Source: Thalassotalea profundi (GTDB lineage: Bacteria; Pseudomonadota; Gammaproteobacteria; Enterobacterales; Alteromonadaceae). Taken from it: a stretch of DNA of 64,000 bases. The stretch's first letter is position 1; each line of letters starts with the position of its first letter. Under the pieces are notes generated by a model. It saw only the letters and a program-made list of their open reading frames with translations. It was not told the DNA's origin and did not search any database. The stretch is from contig NZ_BNAH01000006.1 in NCBI RefSeq assembly GCF_014653195.1, positions 124,001 to 188,000 on the forward strand, given 5' to 3'. The translations under genes and the position numbers were made by a program. This document shows, piece after piece, positions 34,236-43,907 of the stretch.

Positions 34236-36989
34236 TTAGTGAGCTTGCTCCCAATTATCCCCTACTCCAGCTTCAGCAATAAGCGGAACATTTAAACTAA
34301 CAACGTTATTCATAATATGAATGAGCTTTTCTTTGGTTTCAGTTAAAATGTCCTGATGTATTTCAAATACTAATTCATCGTGTACTTGCATCGTCATTTT
34401 AATACGGTTATCACCTTGTGTTTCTATCCAGTCATTAACAGCTAGCATGGCCTTTTTAATAATGTCAGCGGCAGTACCTTGCATTGGTGCGTTAATAGCT
34501 TCTCTTTCCGCGGCTTTTCTGCGCATAGCATTTTTTGATTTTATATCAGGTAGGTATAGGCGTCGCCCAAATACCGTTTCAACATAACCAAGTTCTTTAG
34601 TTTGTTGACGAGTATCTTCCATGTAATTTAATACATTCGGGTAACGCTCAAAATATTTGTCCATATATTCTTGAGCCAAATAACGCTCAATCGATAACTG
34701 TTCTGCTAAACCAAAAGCAGACATTCCATAAATTAAGCCAAAATTAACAGCTTTAGCGCTACGGCGTTGATCGCTGGTTACTTGCTCTAGTTCAACATCA
34801 AATATTTCAGCCGCTGTAGCTTTATGAACGTCTTTTCCTTCTGAGAATGCCGTAACCAAACCTTTATCATTAGATAGGTGCGCCATAATACGCAGCTCTA
34901 TTTGTGAGTAATCGATCGCGACGATTTTGTAACCTTCACTAGCAATAAATGCATGGCGTATTTTTCTGCCTTCTTCACTACGAATAGGAATGTTTTGTAG
35001 ATTTGGATCGGTAGAAGATAAGCGACCGGTGGCTGCAACTGCCTGTTGATAGGTTGTATGTACTCGGCCATTAGCATCTACCATTAGTGGTAACTTATCT
35101 GTATAAGTAGATTTAAGTTTTGATAAACCACGATGTTCAAGGATTATTCTTGGTAATTCATAACCTTCTTTTTCAAGTTTTTCCAGTACATCAACAGCCG
35201 TAGAAGGAGCGCCTTTAGGGGTTTTTTTAAGTACTGGAATTTTTAGTTCTTCAAACAAAATGTGTTGTAGCTGTTTAGGAGAGCCTAAATTAAACGCTTG
35301 ACCTGCCACTTCATGAGCTTTTATTTCTAAGGCTTGTATACGTGGAGCAATGTCATTGCTTTGTTGATTAAGTAGATCACTATCAATTAATACGCCCAAT
35401 TGTTCCATTTTAGCTAAGACAGGTAATAATGGCATTTCAACATCAGTAAAAATGGCAAGCTGTTTTGGACTTTTTGAAAGGAGTGAATAAATGGTCTGAT
35501 GAAGTCTTAACGTAATATCGGCATCTTCTGCAGCATAATGTCCTGCTTTATCAATATCTATTTGATTAAATGTTAATTGCTTTGCACCTTTTCCTGCAAT
35601 ATCTTCAAAATGAACCGTCTTATAACCAAGATACTTTTCTGCTAAGGCATCCATATTATGACGAGTAGCTACACTGTTTAAACAATAAGACTCTATCATT
35701 GTATCAAAGCCAATCCCTGCCATTGTAATATCGTATTGTGATAATACGTTGGCGTCGTATTTCAAATTTTGGCCTATTTTTATAATACTTGTACTTTCAA
35801 GTAGTGGTTTTAATTGAGATAGCACATCGTCTAATTCAAGTTGAGTAGGGGCTCCTTCATAATCATGTGCTAAAGGAACATAGGCCGCTTTACCCGCTTC
35901 AACGGCAAAAGAAACACCAACAAGCTTTGCTTTGGAGTAATTAACACTTGTTGTTTCAGTATCAAAAGCAAAAGTTCCAACACTTTTTAGTTTGTCTAAC
36001 CAAAGTGAAAGAGAGTCTTGATCAAATATAATTTCATACTCGGCAGTTATATCTTGAGGTGTAATGTCTTGCTCTGTTGTATCATTAGAATTGTTAACAG
36101 TATCTGTAGACTTATTTGATTCACTTGGGTTGAGTTCAGCAAGCAGACGTCGTAACTCAAATTGAGTATAAAGTTCCGTTAATTTTTCAATATTTGGCGA
36201 AGAGGGTTGTAGTTGTTCAACGGTGAAGTCTAAGTCAACATCCAGTTTAATGGTGGCTAATTGATAAGATAAGGGTAACTGAATTAAAGCGGCTCGCAGG
36301 TTCTCACCAATTTTTCCTTTAACAGAGTCGGCATTAGCGATGACATTTTCTAATGTTTCGTGTTCAAGAAGCCATTTTACTGCTGTTTTAGGGCCACATT
36401 TTTCCACACCTGGAATGTTATCCACCTTATCGCCCATTAGTGCTAAATAGTCGATAATTTGATCAGGACGCACTCCAAATTTTTCGATAACTCCAGCTTC
36501 ATCTAGTTCAACGTTAGTCATTGTATTAATCAATCGAACATGTGGAGTGACAAGTTGAGCCATATCTTTATCGCCAGTAGATATAACTGTCTCAATACCT
36601 ATTTGCGATGCTTGATGTGCTAATGTGCCAATAACATCATCAGCTTCCACTCCTTCTACTACTAGTAACGGCAACCCCATAGCATCAATAATTTCATGCA
36701 AGGGCGCGATTTGAGTTCTTAAGTCGTCTGGCATTGGTGGACGATTAGCTTTGTATTCTGGGTACATATCATTACGAAAAGTTTTACCTTTAGCATCAAA
36801 AACAACAATGATGTTTCCATTGGGGTAATCTTTTTTAAGGCTTTTTATCATGTTAAGCACACCCGTAATAGCACCCGTAGGTCGGCCATCGGCAGTGGAT
36901 AATGCTTGTAGATAAGGGACATGATATGCACGGAATAAATAAGAAGAACCGTCGACTAAAATTAAGGGAGATAATGAAGATGTTGTCAT
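34236..36989 (-). CDS. polA: DNA polymerase I
   Basis: PolA fills gaps and removes RNA primers in replication and repair. The 917-residue protein has all three domains: 5'-3' exonuclease (residues 1-290, LILVDGSSYLFRAYH), 3'-5' exonuclease with intact FAFDTETTSVNY, and polymerase with motif A VAIDYSQIELR, motif B RRSAKAVNFGLIYGMSAFGL and motif C MQVHDELVFE. Proofreading residues are kept. Two perfect DnaA boxes lie upstream at 37090 and 37233, and its 3' side carries small RNA copy A. Confidence 0.98.
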   Translation of the reverse strand: MTTSSLSPLILVDGSSYLFRAYHVPYLQALSTADGRPTGAITGVLNMIKSLKKDYPNGNIIVVFDAKGKTFRNDMYPEYKANRPPMPDDLRTQIAPLHEIIDAMGLPLLVVEGVEADDVIGTLAHQASQIGIETVISTGDKDMAQLVTPHVRLINTMTNVELDEAGVIEKFGVRPDQIIDYLALMGDKVDNIPGVEKCGPKTAVKWLLEHETLENVIANADSVKGKIGENLRAALIQLPLSYQLATIKLDVDLDFTVEQLQPSSPNIEKLTELYTQFELRRLLAELNPSESNKSTDTVNNSNDTTEQDITPQDITAEYEIIFDQDSLSLWLDKLKSVGTFAFDTETTSVNYSKAKLVGVSFAVEAGKAAYVPLAHDYEGAPTQLELDDVLSQLKPLLESTSIIKIGQNLKYDANVLSQYDITMAGIGFDTMIESYCLNSVATRHNMDALAEKYLGYKTVHFEDIAGKGAKQLTFNQIDIDKAGHYAAEDADITLRLHQTIYSLLSKSPKQLAIFTDVEMPLLPVLAKMEQLGVLIDSDLLNQQSNDIAPRIQALEIKAHEVAGQAFNLGSPKQLQHILFEELKIPVLKKTPKGAPSTAVDVLEKLEKEGYELPRIILEHRGLSKLKSTYTDKLPLMVDANGRVHTTYQQAVAATGRLSSTDPNLQNIPIRSEEGRKIRHAFIASEGYKIVAIDYSQIELRIMAHLSNDKGLVTAFSEGKDVHKATAAEIFDVELEQVTSDQRRSAKAVNFGLIYGMSAFGLAEQLSIERYLAQEYMDKYFERYPNVLNYMEDTRQQTKELGYVETVFGRRLYLPDIKSKNAMRRKAAEREAINAPMQGTAADIIKKAMLAVNDWIETQGDNRIKMTMQVHDELVFEIHQDILTETKEKLIHIMNNVVSLNVPLIAEAGVGDNWEQAH

Positions 36990-37089
36990 GATGCGCTACG
37001 CTGTTTCGTAATTTGCTGCTAAGAATGCCACAATCAGGATATTCACTCTAGCACTAAAGTTATTTAATCGGGACTAAATTAAGATGAAC

Positions 37090-37098
37090 TGTGGATAA
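37090..37098 (-). promoter_or_regulatory. DnaA box upstream of polA
   Basis: TGTGGATAA on the plus strand is a perfect DnaA box (TTATCCACA) on the minus strand, 101 bases before polA. A second identical site is at 37233-37241 in the same orientation. Confidence 0.6.
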
Positions 37099-37232
37099 CT
37101 TTGTTGAAAAGCACAGGTAAACGACTCATCCATTTATTGATTTAAATGATAAGTGTTCTTTAAGTTGTTGTTTAAAATGGAAAAAGGTAAGAAAAAATCC
37201 TTTTAGACACATTTTATTTTTATTTTTATATA

Positions 37233-37241
37233 TGTGGATAA
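37233..37241 (-). promoter_or_regulatory. Second DnaA box upstream of polA
   Basis: Another perfect TGTGGATAA, 143 bp from the first and in the same orientation. The rest of 36990-37407 is AT-rich; apart from the boxes and a possible 33-residue reading frame I see no feature. Confidence 0.6.
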
Positions 37242-37271
37242 AATATTCACTATACTCGGTAGTTGGATAAT

Positions 37272-37373
37272 ATGCATCCAAACTTTTTTACCGAAGACGT
37301 AAGAGATTACCAGATTCCTATACGATTACTAGTCTATTTTTCAAATTTTTTACGGATAAAAGAGAGACAATAA
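37272..37373 (+). CDS. Possible 33-residue small protein
   Basis: From ATG 37272 the frame reads MHPNFFTEDVRDYQIPIR, then a mixed hydrophobic/basic end LLVYFSNFLRIKERQ. The amino-acid make-up is protein-like, with acidic and aromatic residues and an amphipathic C-terminus. TTGGAT lies 6-11 bases upstream as a weak ribosome site and TATACT at 37251 could be a -10. It is convergent with the histidine kinase gene and could equally be chance. Confidence 0.35.
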   Translation: MHPNFFTEDVRDYQIPIRLLVYFSNFLRIKERQ

Positions 37374-37407
37374 ATAACAAAAAAACATAAGCGTTTATAA
37401 ACAAGCG

Positions 37408-38796
37408 TTAGGGCGTATTTGCTAAATTATTACTAAAGATGATGTCAAACTTCGCGCCAGTTTGACACGTGTTATCGTATTGAATTTCTCCACCGAGAGA
37501 TTGTGTTACTAAGTTAAAAACAATGTGCATGCCAAGACCTGTTCCACCTTGTCCACGCTTAGTGGTATAAAAAGGCTCAAATACTTTTTTAATGGCACTT
37601 TCTGATAGACCAATACCAGTATCTTGATAAGAAAGGTGAATGATATCGCGTGTTAATGTTACTTTAATTGTAATATCGCCTTCTTGCTTACTTTCAAAGC
37701 CATGTTTAATCGAGTTGGTATATAAATTAATTAAAATGCGTGTAAGCACTTCAGGATCTTGATAAACGTTAATGTTGTCTGGACAGTCAATGTGTATTTT
37801 AAAATGTTCTTTTTCTGAGTCTTGCTGTATGCAAGTGAGTGCGTTGATTATTTCAGTTTGAAGATCAAATACCGTACGTCGCTCATCTTCTTTTAGTACC
37901 GCAACTTCTTTAAAGTCAGCGATTAAATTAGAAGCACGATATAAATTAGTATTGAGTATCTCCATACTTTGGTTGGTTGCATTGAGGTAATCAGATAATT
38001 GATTACGTGCAAGTGTGCCTAGCTCGAAGCTTTTTAGTATTTGTTCATTTCGATCTTTTATTAAACTCGCTGCGGTAACAGCGACCCCTACCGGCGTATT
38101 AATTTCATGTGCAACACCTGCTACAAGACGTCCTAACGATGCCATTTTATCGGCTTCAACGAGATCACTCTTGGCTTTTACAAATTGTTGGATGGTTTGT
38201 TCTAATGCGCTCGTTCTATTTTTCACTTCAATTTCTAAAACTTGCTGTTGCTGCATTAACTGATTATTAGCTTCAATTAAATCCGCCCCCAAAATTCTAA
38301 TGCTATAAAATACAACACCGAAAATGATTATTATTAATATTGCTGAGCTTATTCCTACGCCATTGACGGAGTGAGATACTATTTCTGCATCGTTAAGGTA
38401 ACCCATTAATAGTAAATTGATAATAATGACAGTAAACATTATATATAGGCCTTTGCGAGAGCCCATTATCACTGCAAATGTAATTAAAGCTGGAAAAACT
38501 AAAAGTACTTCATCTCTAATGCCTTGATTAAGCCAGGAGAATGAGAGAATTACCGTACTCATAACGGTAATAATAATATTAGCCGCTCGATTTAAGTAAT
38601 TTTTTTGAACCTGCTGATAGGCAAAGTAAAGTAACGAAGCAAATATTATTAGTAAAGCTAAACTTTGCAAATTCAAGTTTCTTAAGGGATGAAAGCTTAC
38701 TAAGAGAAAGGAAATTTCACATAGCCAAAAAATTTGAATAATACGCCTTTTTCTTTGGTTATGTTTTTGATGATAGATATTACTAGCTTCTTGCAT
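37408..38796 (-). CDS. Membrane sensor histidine kinase
   Basis: This 462-residue kinase has six N-terminal helices (to about residue 165), a coiled coil (LMQQQQVLEIEVKNRTSALEQ), an HisKA region with His230 in LGRLVAGVAHEINTPVGV, and an HATPase domain with N box LINLYTNSIKHGF and G boxes DTGIGLS and GGTGLGMHIVFN. No response regulator is adjacent. It starts 4 bases after the diguanylate cyclase stop, so the two are co-transcribed and may share an input. Confidence 0.9.
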   Translation of the reverse strand: MQEASNIYHQKHNQRKRRIIQIFWLCEISFLLVSFHPLRNLNLQSLALLIIFASLLYFAYQQVQKNYLNRAANIIITVMSTVILSFSWLNQGIRDEVLLVFPALITFAVIMGSRKGLYIMFTVIIINLLLMGYLNDAEIVSHSVNGVGISSAILIIIIFGVVFYSIRILGADLIEANNQLMQQQQVLEIEVKNRTSALEQTIQQFVKAKSDLVEADKMASLGRLVAGVAHEINTPVGVAVTAASLIKDRNEQILKSFELGTLARNQLSDYLNATNQSMEILNTNLYRASNLIADFKEVAVLKEDERRTVFDLQTEIINALTCIQQDSEKEHFKIHIDCPDNINVYQDPEVLTRILINLYTNSIKHGFESKQEGDITIKVTLTRDIIHLSYQDTGIGLSESAIKKVFEPFYTTKRGQGGTGLGMHIVFNLVTQSLGGEIQYDNTCQTGAKFDIIFSNNLANTP

Positions 38797-38800
38797 AATA

Positions 38801-39880
38801 TTAGCCTACTACCTTATTTTTTCCTGAATTCTTGGCCTGATATAACTTTTCATCTGCTTGTTTTAGTGCTTGGTCGAAAGGTACTATATCATTGACCTCA
38901 GCCACTCCGAAACTACAAGTAAACGAGATGATTTGTTTGTTAATGGTTAATGGTGAGTTTGTTAGGCTACATCTAATTTTTTCAGCAACTTCTAGGGCTT
39001 TTATATGAGTTGCTTTCGGTAAAAAAATTAAAAATTCTTCACCACCGTAACGAGCAACTACATCGGAGTTTCGTATTTGATTCTTAAAAAGTTGTGCAAC
39101 GTGAATAATGGCAGCATCGCCAATGTCATGACCATAGGTATCATTAATTATTTTAAATTCATCTATATCAGCCATGATTAAGGACATGGGTAAAAAATTT
39201 TCTTGTTTAGTCGTGATTTTGGGCAACAAAAAGCTATCAATAAAACGTCGATTGGGTAGACCTGATAAAGAATCGCTATTGGCTTTTTTTCGTTGCTCCA
39301 AAGAAATGCTATTGATGGTGGCGAAGCTTTTATCACGAAAAAATTCATTGATAAAAGCGAATAAAATGACAACGCAATATGAAGCAAAAAAACGGCTTTT
39401 TTCGGTCGCACCATATATTGTTTGTCCAATATCTGGCCCATAAAGCAAAAAGAGAATGTAACTGACTAAACTTAGCGTAAGTATTGAACCAAAATAAATA
39501 CCAAATATTGAATACGCAGCAAGCGGAGAGAACATTAACCAGTATAAAGCTGTATTTTCATTCCCTCCTGTATATGTTAATAAAAACACGAGGATTAAAA
39601 TGACAATACTTGATATCAAGGTTGTTTTTGTCAGATCTTTGGTTTTGAAATATAAGAAAAGTGCAACAGACATTCCTATTAAAGCAAAGGTTAAAGTTGC
39701 TGTCAGCAAAATGGGATAAGTGCGAAAGTTAGCAGTAATTAATATTATAAAAACAACAATAGCCGTAACAGCCATAGCAATAAAGGAGAAAACTCTGTGT
39801 TTTTGGTGTGCGTTATGTAAACCTTCTAATTGAAGATGTTTTTGCCAAATTTCCTTTGAAGACAAGTGATCAACTTTCAT
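38801..39880 (-). CDS. Membrane diguanylate cyclase (GGDEF)
   Basis: This 359-residue protein has about six helices in residues 30-185, then a GGDEF domain with LSGLPNRRFID, MADIDEFKIINDTYGHDIGD and the active site RYGGEEFLIFLP. An inhibitory I-site (RNSD) stands five residues before GGEEF, so feedback by c-di-GMP is likely. It is active by motif and opens the operon with the histidine kinase. Confidence 0.92.
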   Translation of the reverse strand: MKVDHLSSKEIWQKHLQLEGLHNAHQKHRVFSFIAMAVTAIVVFIILITANFRTYPILLTATLTFALIGMSVALFLYFKTKDLTKTTLISSIVILILVFLLTYTGGNENTALYWLMFSPLAAYSIFGIYFGSILTLSLVSYILFLLYGPDIGQTIYGATEKSRFFASYCVVILFAFINEFFRDKSFATINSISLEQRKKANSDSLSGLPNRRFIDSFLLPKITTKQENFLPMSLIMADIDEFKIINDTYGHDIGDAAIIHVAQLFKNQIRNSDVVARYGGEEFLIFLPKATHIKALEVAEKIRCSLTNSPLTINKQIISFTCSFGVAEVNDIVPFDQALKQADEKLYQAKNSGKNKVVG

Positions 39881-40080
39881 GTGAAACTAAACCATGGTTG
39901 ATTGTTTTCACAATTTTAATTAGATATATGATAGACAAACTCCCTGTACACTATAGTTTAGTTCAAACAATTTAGAATAAAAATAAAGAGTATACTATAT
40001 GGTACTTTTGTACAATTATATTTAAAAGTAAAAAGCATAAATGCAATTAAATATTCATTTTTCAAACATTTATAATGAAA

Positions 40081-40113
40081 AAGTCACTATAAAACATAAT
40101 TTTATAGTGACTT
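40081..40113 (-). terminator. Terminator of glutathione reductase gene
   Basis: AAGTCACTATAAAA and TTTTATAGTGACTT form a perfect 14-bp stem with loop CATAA; on the minus strand it ends in a T-run. It lies 58 bases after the gor stop. The rest of 39881-40170 shows nothing else. Confidence 0.85.
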
Positions 40114-40170
40114 AAGTTATAGTAGTCGCTTTTTTAGATTATTCAATAATTGAAAATAGATATTTGTTAA

Positions 40171-41523
40171 TTATGTTAATGTCACAAATTCTTCGGCTGA
40201 GGTAGGGTGTATAGCCACAGTATTATCAAAATCAGCTTTAGTTGCGCCCATTTTCATGGCAACGGCAAAACCTTGTAATAATTCATCACTACCAAAGCCA
40301 ATACTATGTATTCCGACTATTTTTTCTTCTTTTCCTACACAGATTAATTTCATTCGCGTAGGATCACGATAATCTTCGGTCATTGCTTGATATAAAGCGG
40401 TAAACTGTGAATTATATACCTTTACGTTTTCTTCACCGTAAGTGTCAATTGCCTCTGCTTCTGTTAGGCCTACTGTGCCTATAACAGGGTGGCTAAATAC
40501 TACAGTAGCAATATTACTGTAATCTAAATGCTCTTCAGGTTTGTTATTAAAAAGTCGCTCACAAAGACGGCGTCCTGCGGCAACCGCAACAGGTGTTAAT
40601 TGAACACGTCCCGTGTTATCACCTACGGCATATATTCCTTCAATATTGGTATTTTGATATTTATCTGTTGGAATATAGCCATGCTCATTAACTTCAACAC
40701 CGGCAGCATTTAGGTTGATATTATCAGTAGCCGGTTCTCGGCCAATCGCCCATATAACCGTTTCAACCGGTCCGATTGTTTGTCCATTTTCGAGGTGTAT
40801 GGTTAATTGGTCATTATTTTTTTCGATGCGCTTAGGTGTACTATGACAATGTAATTTAGGGCCATGTTTAGCCATTTGCTCAACTAGGGTGTCAGTTAAC
40901 ATGGTATCAAATGATCTTAAGGGTTTATCTTTACGTACCAATAAATGCGTTTCACTCCCTAATGCATGTAACACACCGGCAAGCTCAACGGCAATATAAC
41001 CTGCACCAATAACCGCAACACTTTTGGGTTGCTGTTTAAGTGCAAAGAAACCGTCGGAAGTAATACCCAATTCAGCTCCTTCAATTTGAGGTATGCTAGG
41101 TCTGCCACCTGTTGCGATACAAATATGATCGGCGCTATAACGTTGGCCATTTACTTCGACGGTATTTTTATCAATGAACTTAGCGAAACCTTCAATTACA
41201 GTTACACCATTTCCTGAAAAGCCTCTTTTATAGGCAGCATGAATACGCTCTATATAGGCTTCTCTATTGGTGACTAATTTTTGCCAGTCAAATCCCTGAA
41301 GTGGTGAATTAAAGCCATAATCCGGTGCGTAATGCAGTGCATCGGCAATTTGCCCAGCATACCACATTGCTTTTTTAGGTACGCAGCCAACATTAACACA
41401 AGTACCGCCAATGGCTTTAGCTTCTATTACCGCTGATTTTTTACCTAATTTAGCGGCTCTATTAGCCGAAGCAATACCGCCACTGCCTGCGCCTATAGCG
41501 AGAAAATCAAAGTGTTGTGTCAT
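40171..41523 (-). CDS. gor: Glutathione-disulfide reductase
   Basis: Gor reduces glutathione disulfide with NADPH. Start ATG 41523 gives 450 residues, the same as E. coli Gor, and AAGG lies 7 bases before it; the ATG at 41580 would add 19 residues without homology. It shows FAD motif [14 protein letters not shown] (11-24), redox cysteines in [13 protein letters not shown] (Cys42, Cys47), NADPH motif [13 protein letters not shown], and the C-terminal [13 protein letters not shown] with the base histidine. Confidence 0.96.
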   Translation of the reverse strand: MTQHFDFLAIGAGSGGIASANRAAKLGKKSAVIEAKAIGGTCVNVGCVPKKAMWYAGQIADALHYAPDYGFNSPLQGFDWQKLVTNREAYIERIHAAYKRGFSGNGVTVIEGFAKFIDKNTVEVNGQRYSADHICIATGGRPSIPQIEGAELGITSDGFFALKQQPKSVAVIGAGYIAVELAGVLHALGSETHLLVRKDKPLRSFDTMLTDTLVEQMAKHGPKLHCHSTPKRIEKNNDQLTIHLENGQTIGPVETVIWAIGREPATDNINLNAAGVEVNEHGYIPTDKYQNTNIEGIYAVGDNTGRVQLTPVAVAAGRRLCERLFNNKPEEHLDYSNIATVVFSHPVIGTVGLTEAEAIDTYGEENVKVYNSQFTALYQAMTEDYRDPTRMKLICVGKEEKIVGIHSIGFGSDELLQGFAVAMKMGATKADFDNTVAIHPTSAEEFVTLT

Positions 41524-41713
41524 GAGGAACCTTAAGTAATTAAATGTGATTGAAAGTAATGATAAGAACGGATTGTTCATCGATCAAGTTCATATTGAAG
41601 TTAAATAAACTAACAATACAGCATATTTTTAGCAACACTTGAATTTTTCAATATAAGACACCATATAAAAAGACAAATATTTACCCTTATTTATGCACAA
41701 TTGAGCCTACGTT

Positions 41714-43759
41714 ATGAGCAACCCTCTTTTATCAAATAGTTTATTACCTGAATTTTCGAAAATTAAACCAGAGCACATTAAACCTGCGGTTGAGCATGCA
41801 ATAGCTAATTGTAAACAAACCATTGAAGAGGTATTAAGCCGAGAAACTGGTTTTACTTGGGATAATCTTATTATGCCTTTGGATGATGCTGATGATAAAT
41901 TAGGTAAATTATGGTCGCCAGTTTCACACATGAATTCAGTCGTTAATAGCGAGGAACTTCGTGATGCATACGAGTCTTGCTTACCTATTCTATCTGAATA
42001 TAGTACGTTTGTTGGGCAGCACCAAGGGTTGTTTTTAGCATACCAAGAACTAGCAAATAGTGAGCATTACCAAACGTTGGATACTGCACAGAAAAAAGTG
42101 ATTGATAATGCGCTTCGAGATTTTAAGTTATCGGGTATCGCACTAAATGAAAAAGATAAAAAACGTTACGGAGAAATAGCTGCACGACTTTCAGAACTTA
42201 GCTCATCTTTTGGTAATAACTTACTTGATGCTACTCAAGCTTATCAAGTGACTGTAACCGATGAATCTGAATTGTCAGGTTTACCTGAAAGTGCGAAAGA
42301 AGCGGCACAAGCTTTAGCAAAAGAACAGGATAAAGAAGGCTGGTTATTCACTTTAGATATTCCAAGCTACTTACCAGTCATGATGTATTGCGATAATCAA
42401 GCACTACGTGAAAAATTGTATCGCGGTTACGTAACTCGAGCGTCTGAGCAAGGGCCTAATGCAGGTGAATTTGATAACAGTTCAATTATGATCGAGTTGT
42501 TAGAGTTACGTCATGAATTATCACAATTACTGGGCTTTAATAATTTTGCCGAAAAATCTTTAGCAACGAAAATGGCCAACACTACCGATGAAGTGATTGG
42601 CTTTTTAGAAGATCTAGGTGCTAAATCTAAGGCACAAGGACAGAAAGATCTTGATGAAGTGATTGAGTTTGCTAAAAGTGAATTTAATCAAACAAACCTG
42701 CAGCCATGGGATTTACCATTTTATAGTGAAAAATTAAAACAAAGTCGTTATGCCATATCAGATGAAGAATTACGTCCTTACTTCCCTGAAAATAAAGTAG
42801 TTAATGGTTTATTTGAAGTGGTTCGTCGTTTATTTGGCCTATCAATCAAAGAAGTTTCAGGCATTGATACATGGCATAAAGATGTTAAATTTTATCAAGT
42901 TTTCGATAATAGCAATAATCTGCGAGGGAGTTTTTATTTAGACTTATATGCACGAGCTAAGAAACGTGGTGGTGCGTGGATGGATGATTGTGCTGGGCGC
43001 AGAAAGTTAACTAATGGAGATATTCAGTACCCTGTCGCTTATTTAACATGTAACTTTAATGGCCCTGTTGGTAACAAACCCGCACTATTTACTCATGATG
43101 AAGTGATCACATTATTTCATGAATTTGGTCATGGCATACATCATATGTTAACGCAAATAGATGCTTGTGGTGTTTCCGGTATTGACGGTGTGCCATGGGA
43201 TGCGGTTGAATTACCTAGCCAATTCTTAGAAAACTGGTGCTGGCAGCCAGAGGCTTTAGCTTTTATTTCAGGCCATTATCAAACAGGCGAAGCGTTACCT
43301 AAAGTTATGCTGGACAAAATGTTAGCGGCAAAAAACTTTCAATCGGCAATGCAAATGCTTCGTCAATTAGAATTTAGCTTGTTCGATTTCAAAATGCATC
43401 AGCATTTTGATCCTAAAGCTAATAATGAAACTTATATACAAGAAATAATCGACCAAGTACGCGCAGACTATGCGGTCGTTAAAACAGCGGAATTTAATCG
43501 CTTTCAGCATAGTTTTGGTCATATTTTTGGTGGTGGGTACGCTGCTGGTTATTACAGCTACAAGTGGGCTGAAGTTTTATCGGCCGATGCTTTTTCTCGA
43601 TTTGAAGAAGAAGGTATTTTCAACGAAAATGTTGGGCACGACTTTTTAATTAATATATTAGAAAAAGGTGGCTCGGAAGAACCAAGTGAACTATTTAAAG
43701 CGTTTAGAGGGCGAAAGCCTAAAATTGATGCATTATTAGCACACAGTGGTATTGGCTAG
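41714..43759 (+). CDS. prlC: Oligopeptidase A
   Basis: PrlC is a cytosolic zinc M3 metallopeptidase that degrades signal-peptide and other short peptides. The 681-residue protein has HEFGH (H469, H473) in TLFHEFGHGIHHML, with the third ligand in the following helix (SQFLENWCW), and the N-terminal LPEFSKIKPEHIKPAVEHAI region of the family. A strong terminator follows, cutting it from the downstream rsmJ it is paired with in E. coli. Confidence 0.96.
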   Translation: MSNPLLSNSLLPEFSKIKPEHIKPAVEHAIANCKQTIEEVLSRETGFTWDNLIMPLDDADDKLGKLWSPVSHMNSVVNSEELRDAYESCLPILSEYSTFVGQHQGLFLAYQELANSEHYQTLDTAQKKVIDNALRDFKLSGIALNEKDKKRYGEIAARLSELSSSFGNNLLDATQAYQVTVTDESELSGLPESAKEAAQALAKEQDKEGWLFTLDIPSYLPVMMYCDNQALREKLYRGYVTRASEQGPNAGEFDNSSIMIELLELRHELSQLLGFNNFAEKSLATKMANTTDEVIGFLEDLGAKSKAQGQKDLDEVIEFAKSEFNQTNLQPWDLPFYSEKLKQSRYAISDEELRPYFPENKVVNGLFEVVRRLFGLSIKEVSGIDTWHKDVKFYQVFDNSNNLRGSFYLDLYARAKKRGGAWMDDCAGRRKLTNGDIQYPVAYLTCNFNGPVGNKPALFTHDEVITLFHEFGHGIHHMLTQIDACGVSGIDGVPWDAVELPSQFLENWCWQPEALAFISGHYQTGEALPKVMLDKMLAAKNFQSAMQMLRQLEFSLFDFKMHQHFDPKANNETYIQEIIDQVRADYAVVKTAEFNRFQHSFGHIFGGGYAAGYYSYKWAEVLSADAFSRFEEEGIFNENVGHDFLINILEKGGSEEPSELFKAFRGRKPKIDALLAHSGIG

Positions 43760-43778
43760 TCAATTCATTGTTATTGTA

Positions 43779-43816
43779 ATGGGCACATACTTGAAAAAGT
43801 ATGTGCCCATTCTTTT
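43779..43816 (+). terminator. Terminator of prlC
   Basis: ATGGGCACATACTT and AAGTATGTGCCCAT form a 14-bp perfect stem with GAAA loop, followed by TCTTTT. It is 19 bases after prlC. Confidence 0.9.
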
Positions 43817-43907
43817 ATCTAATATCAAACTTCAATAGTTGATAAGTTGAACTACGCTTATATGTAGTAGAAAATATTATTGATAATCAGCGTTCAGGAA
43901 TTTCATT

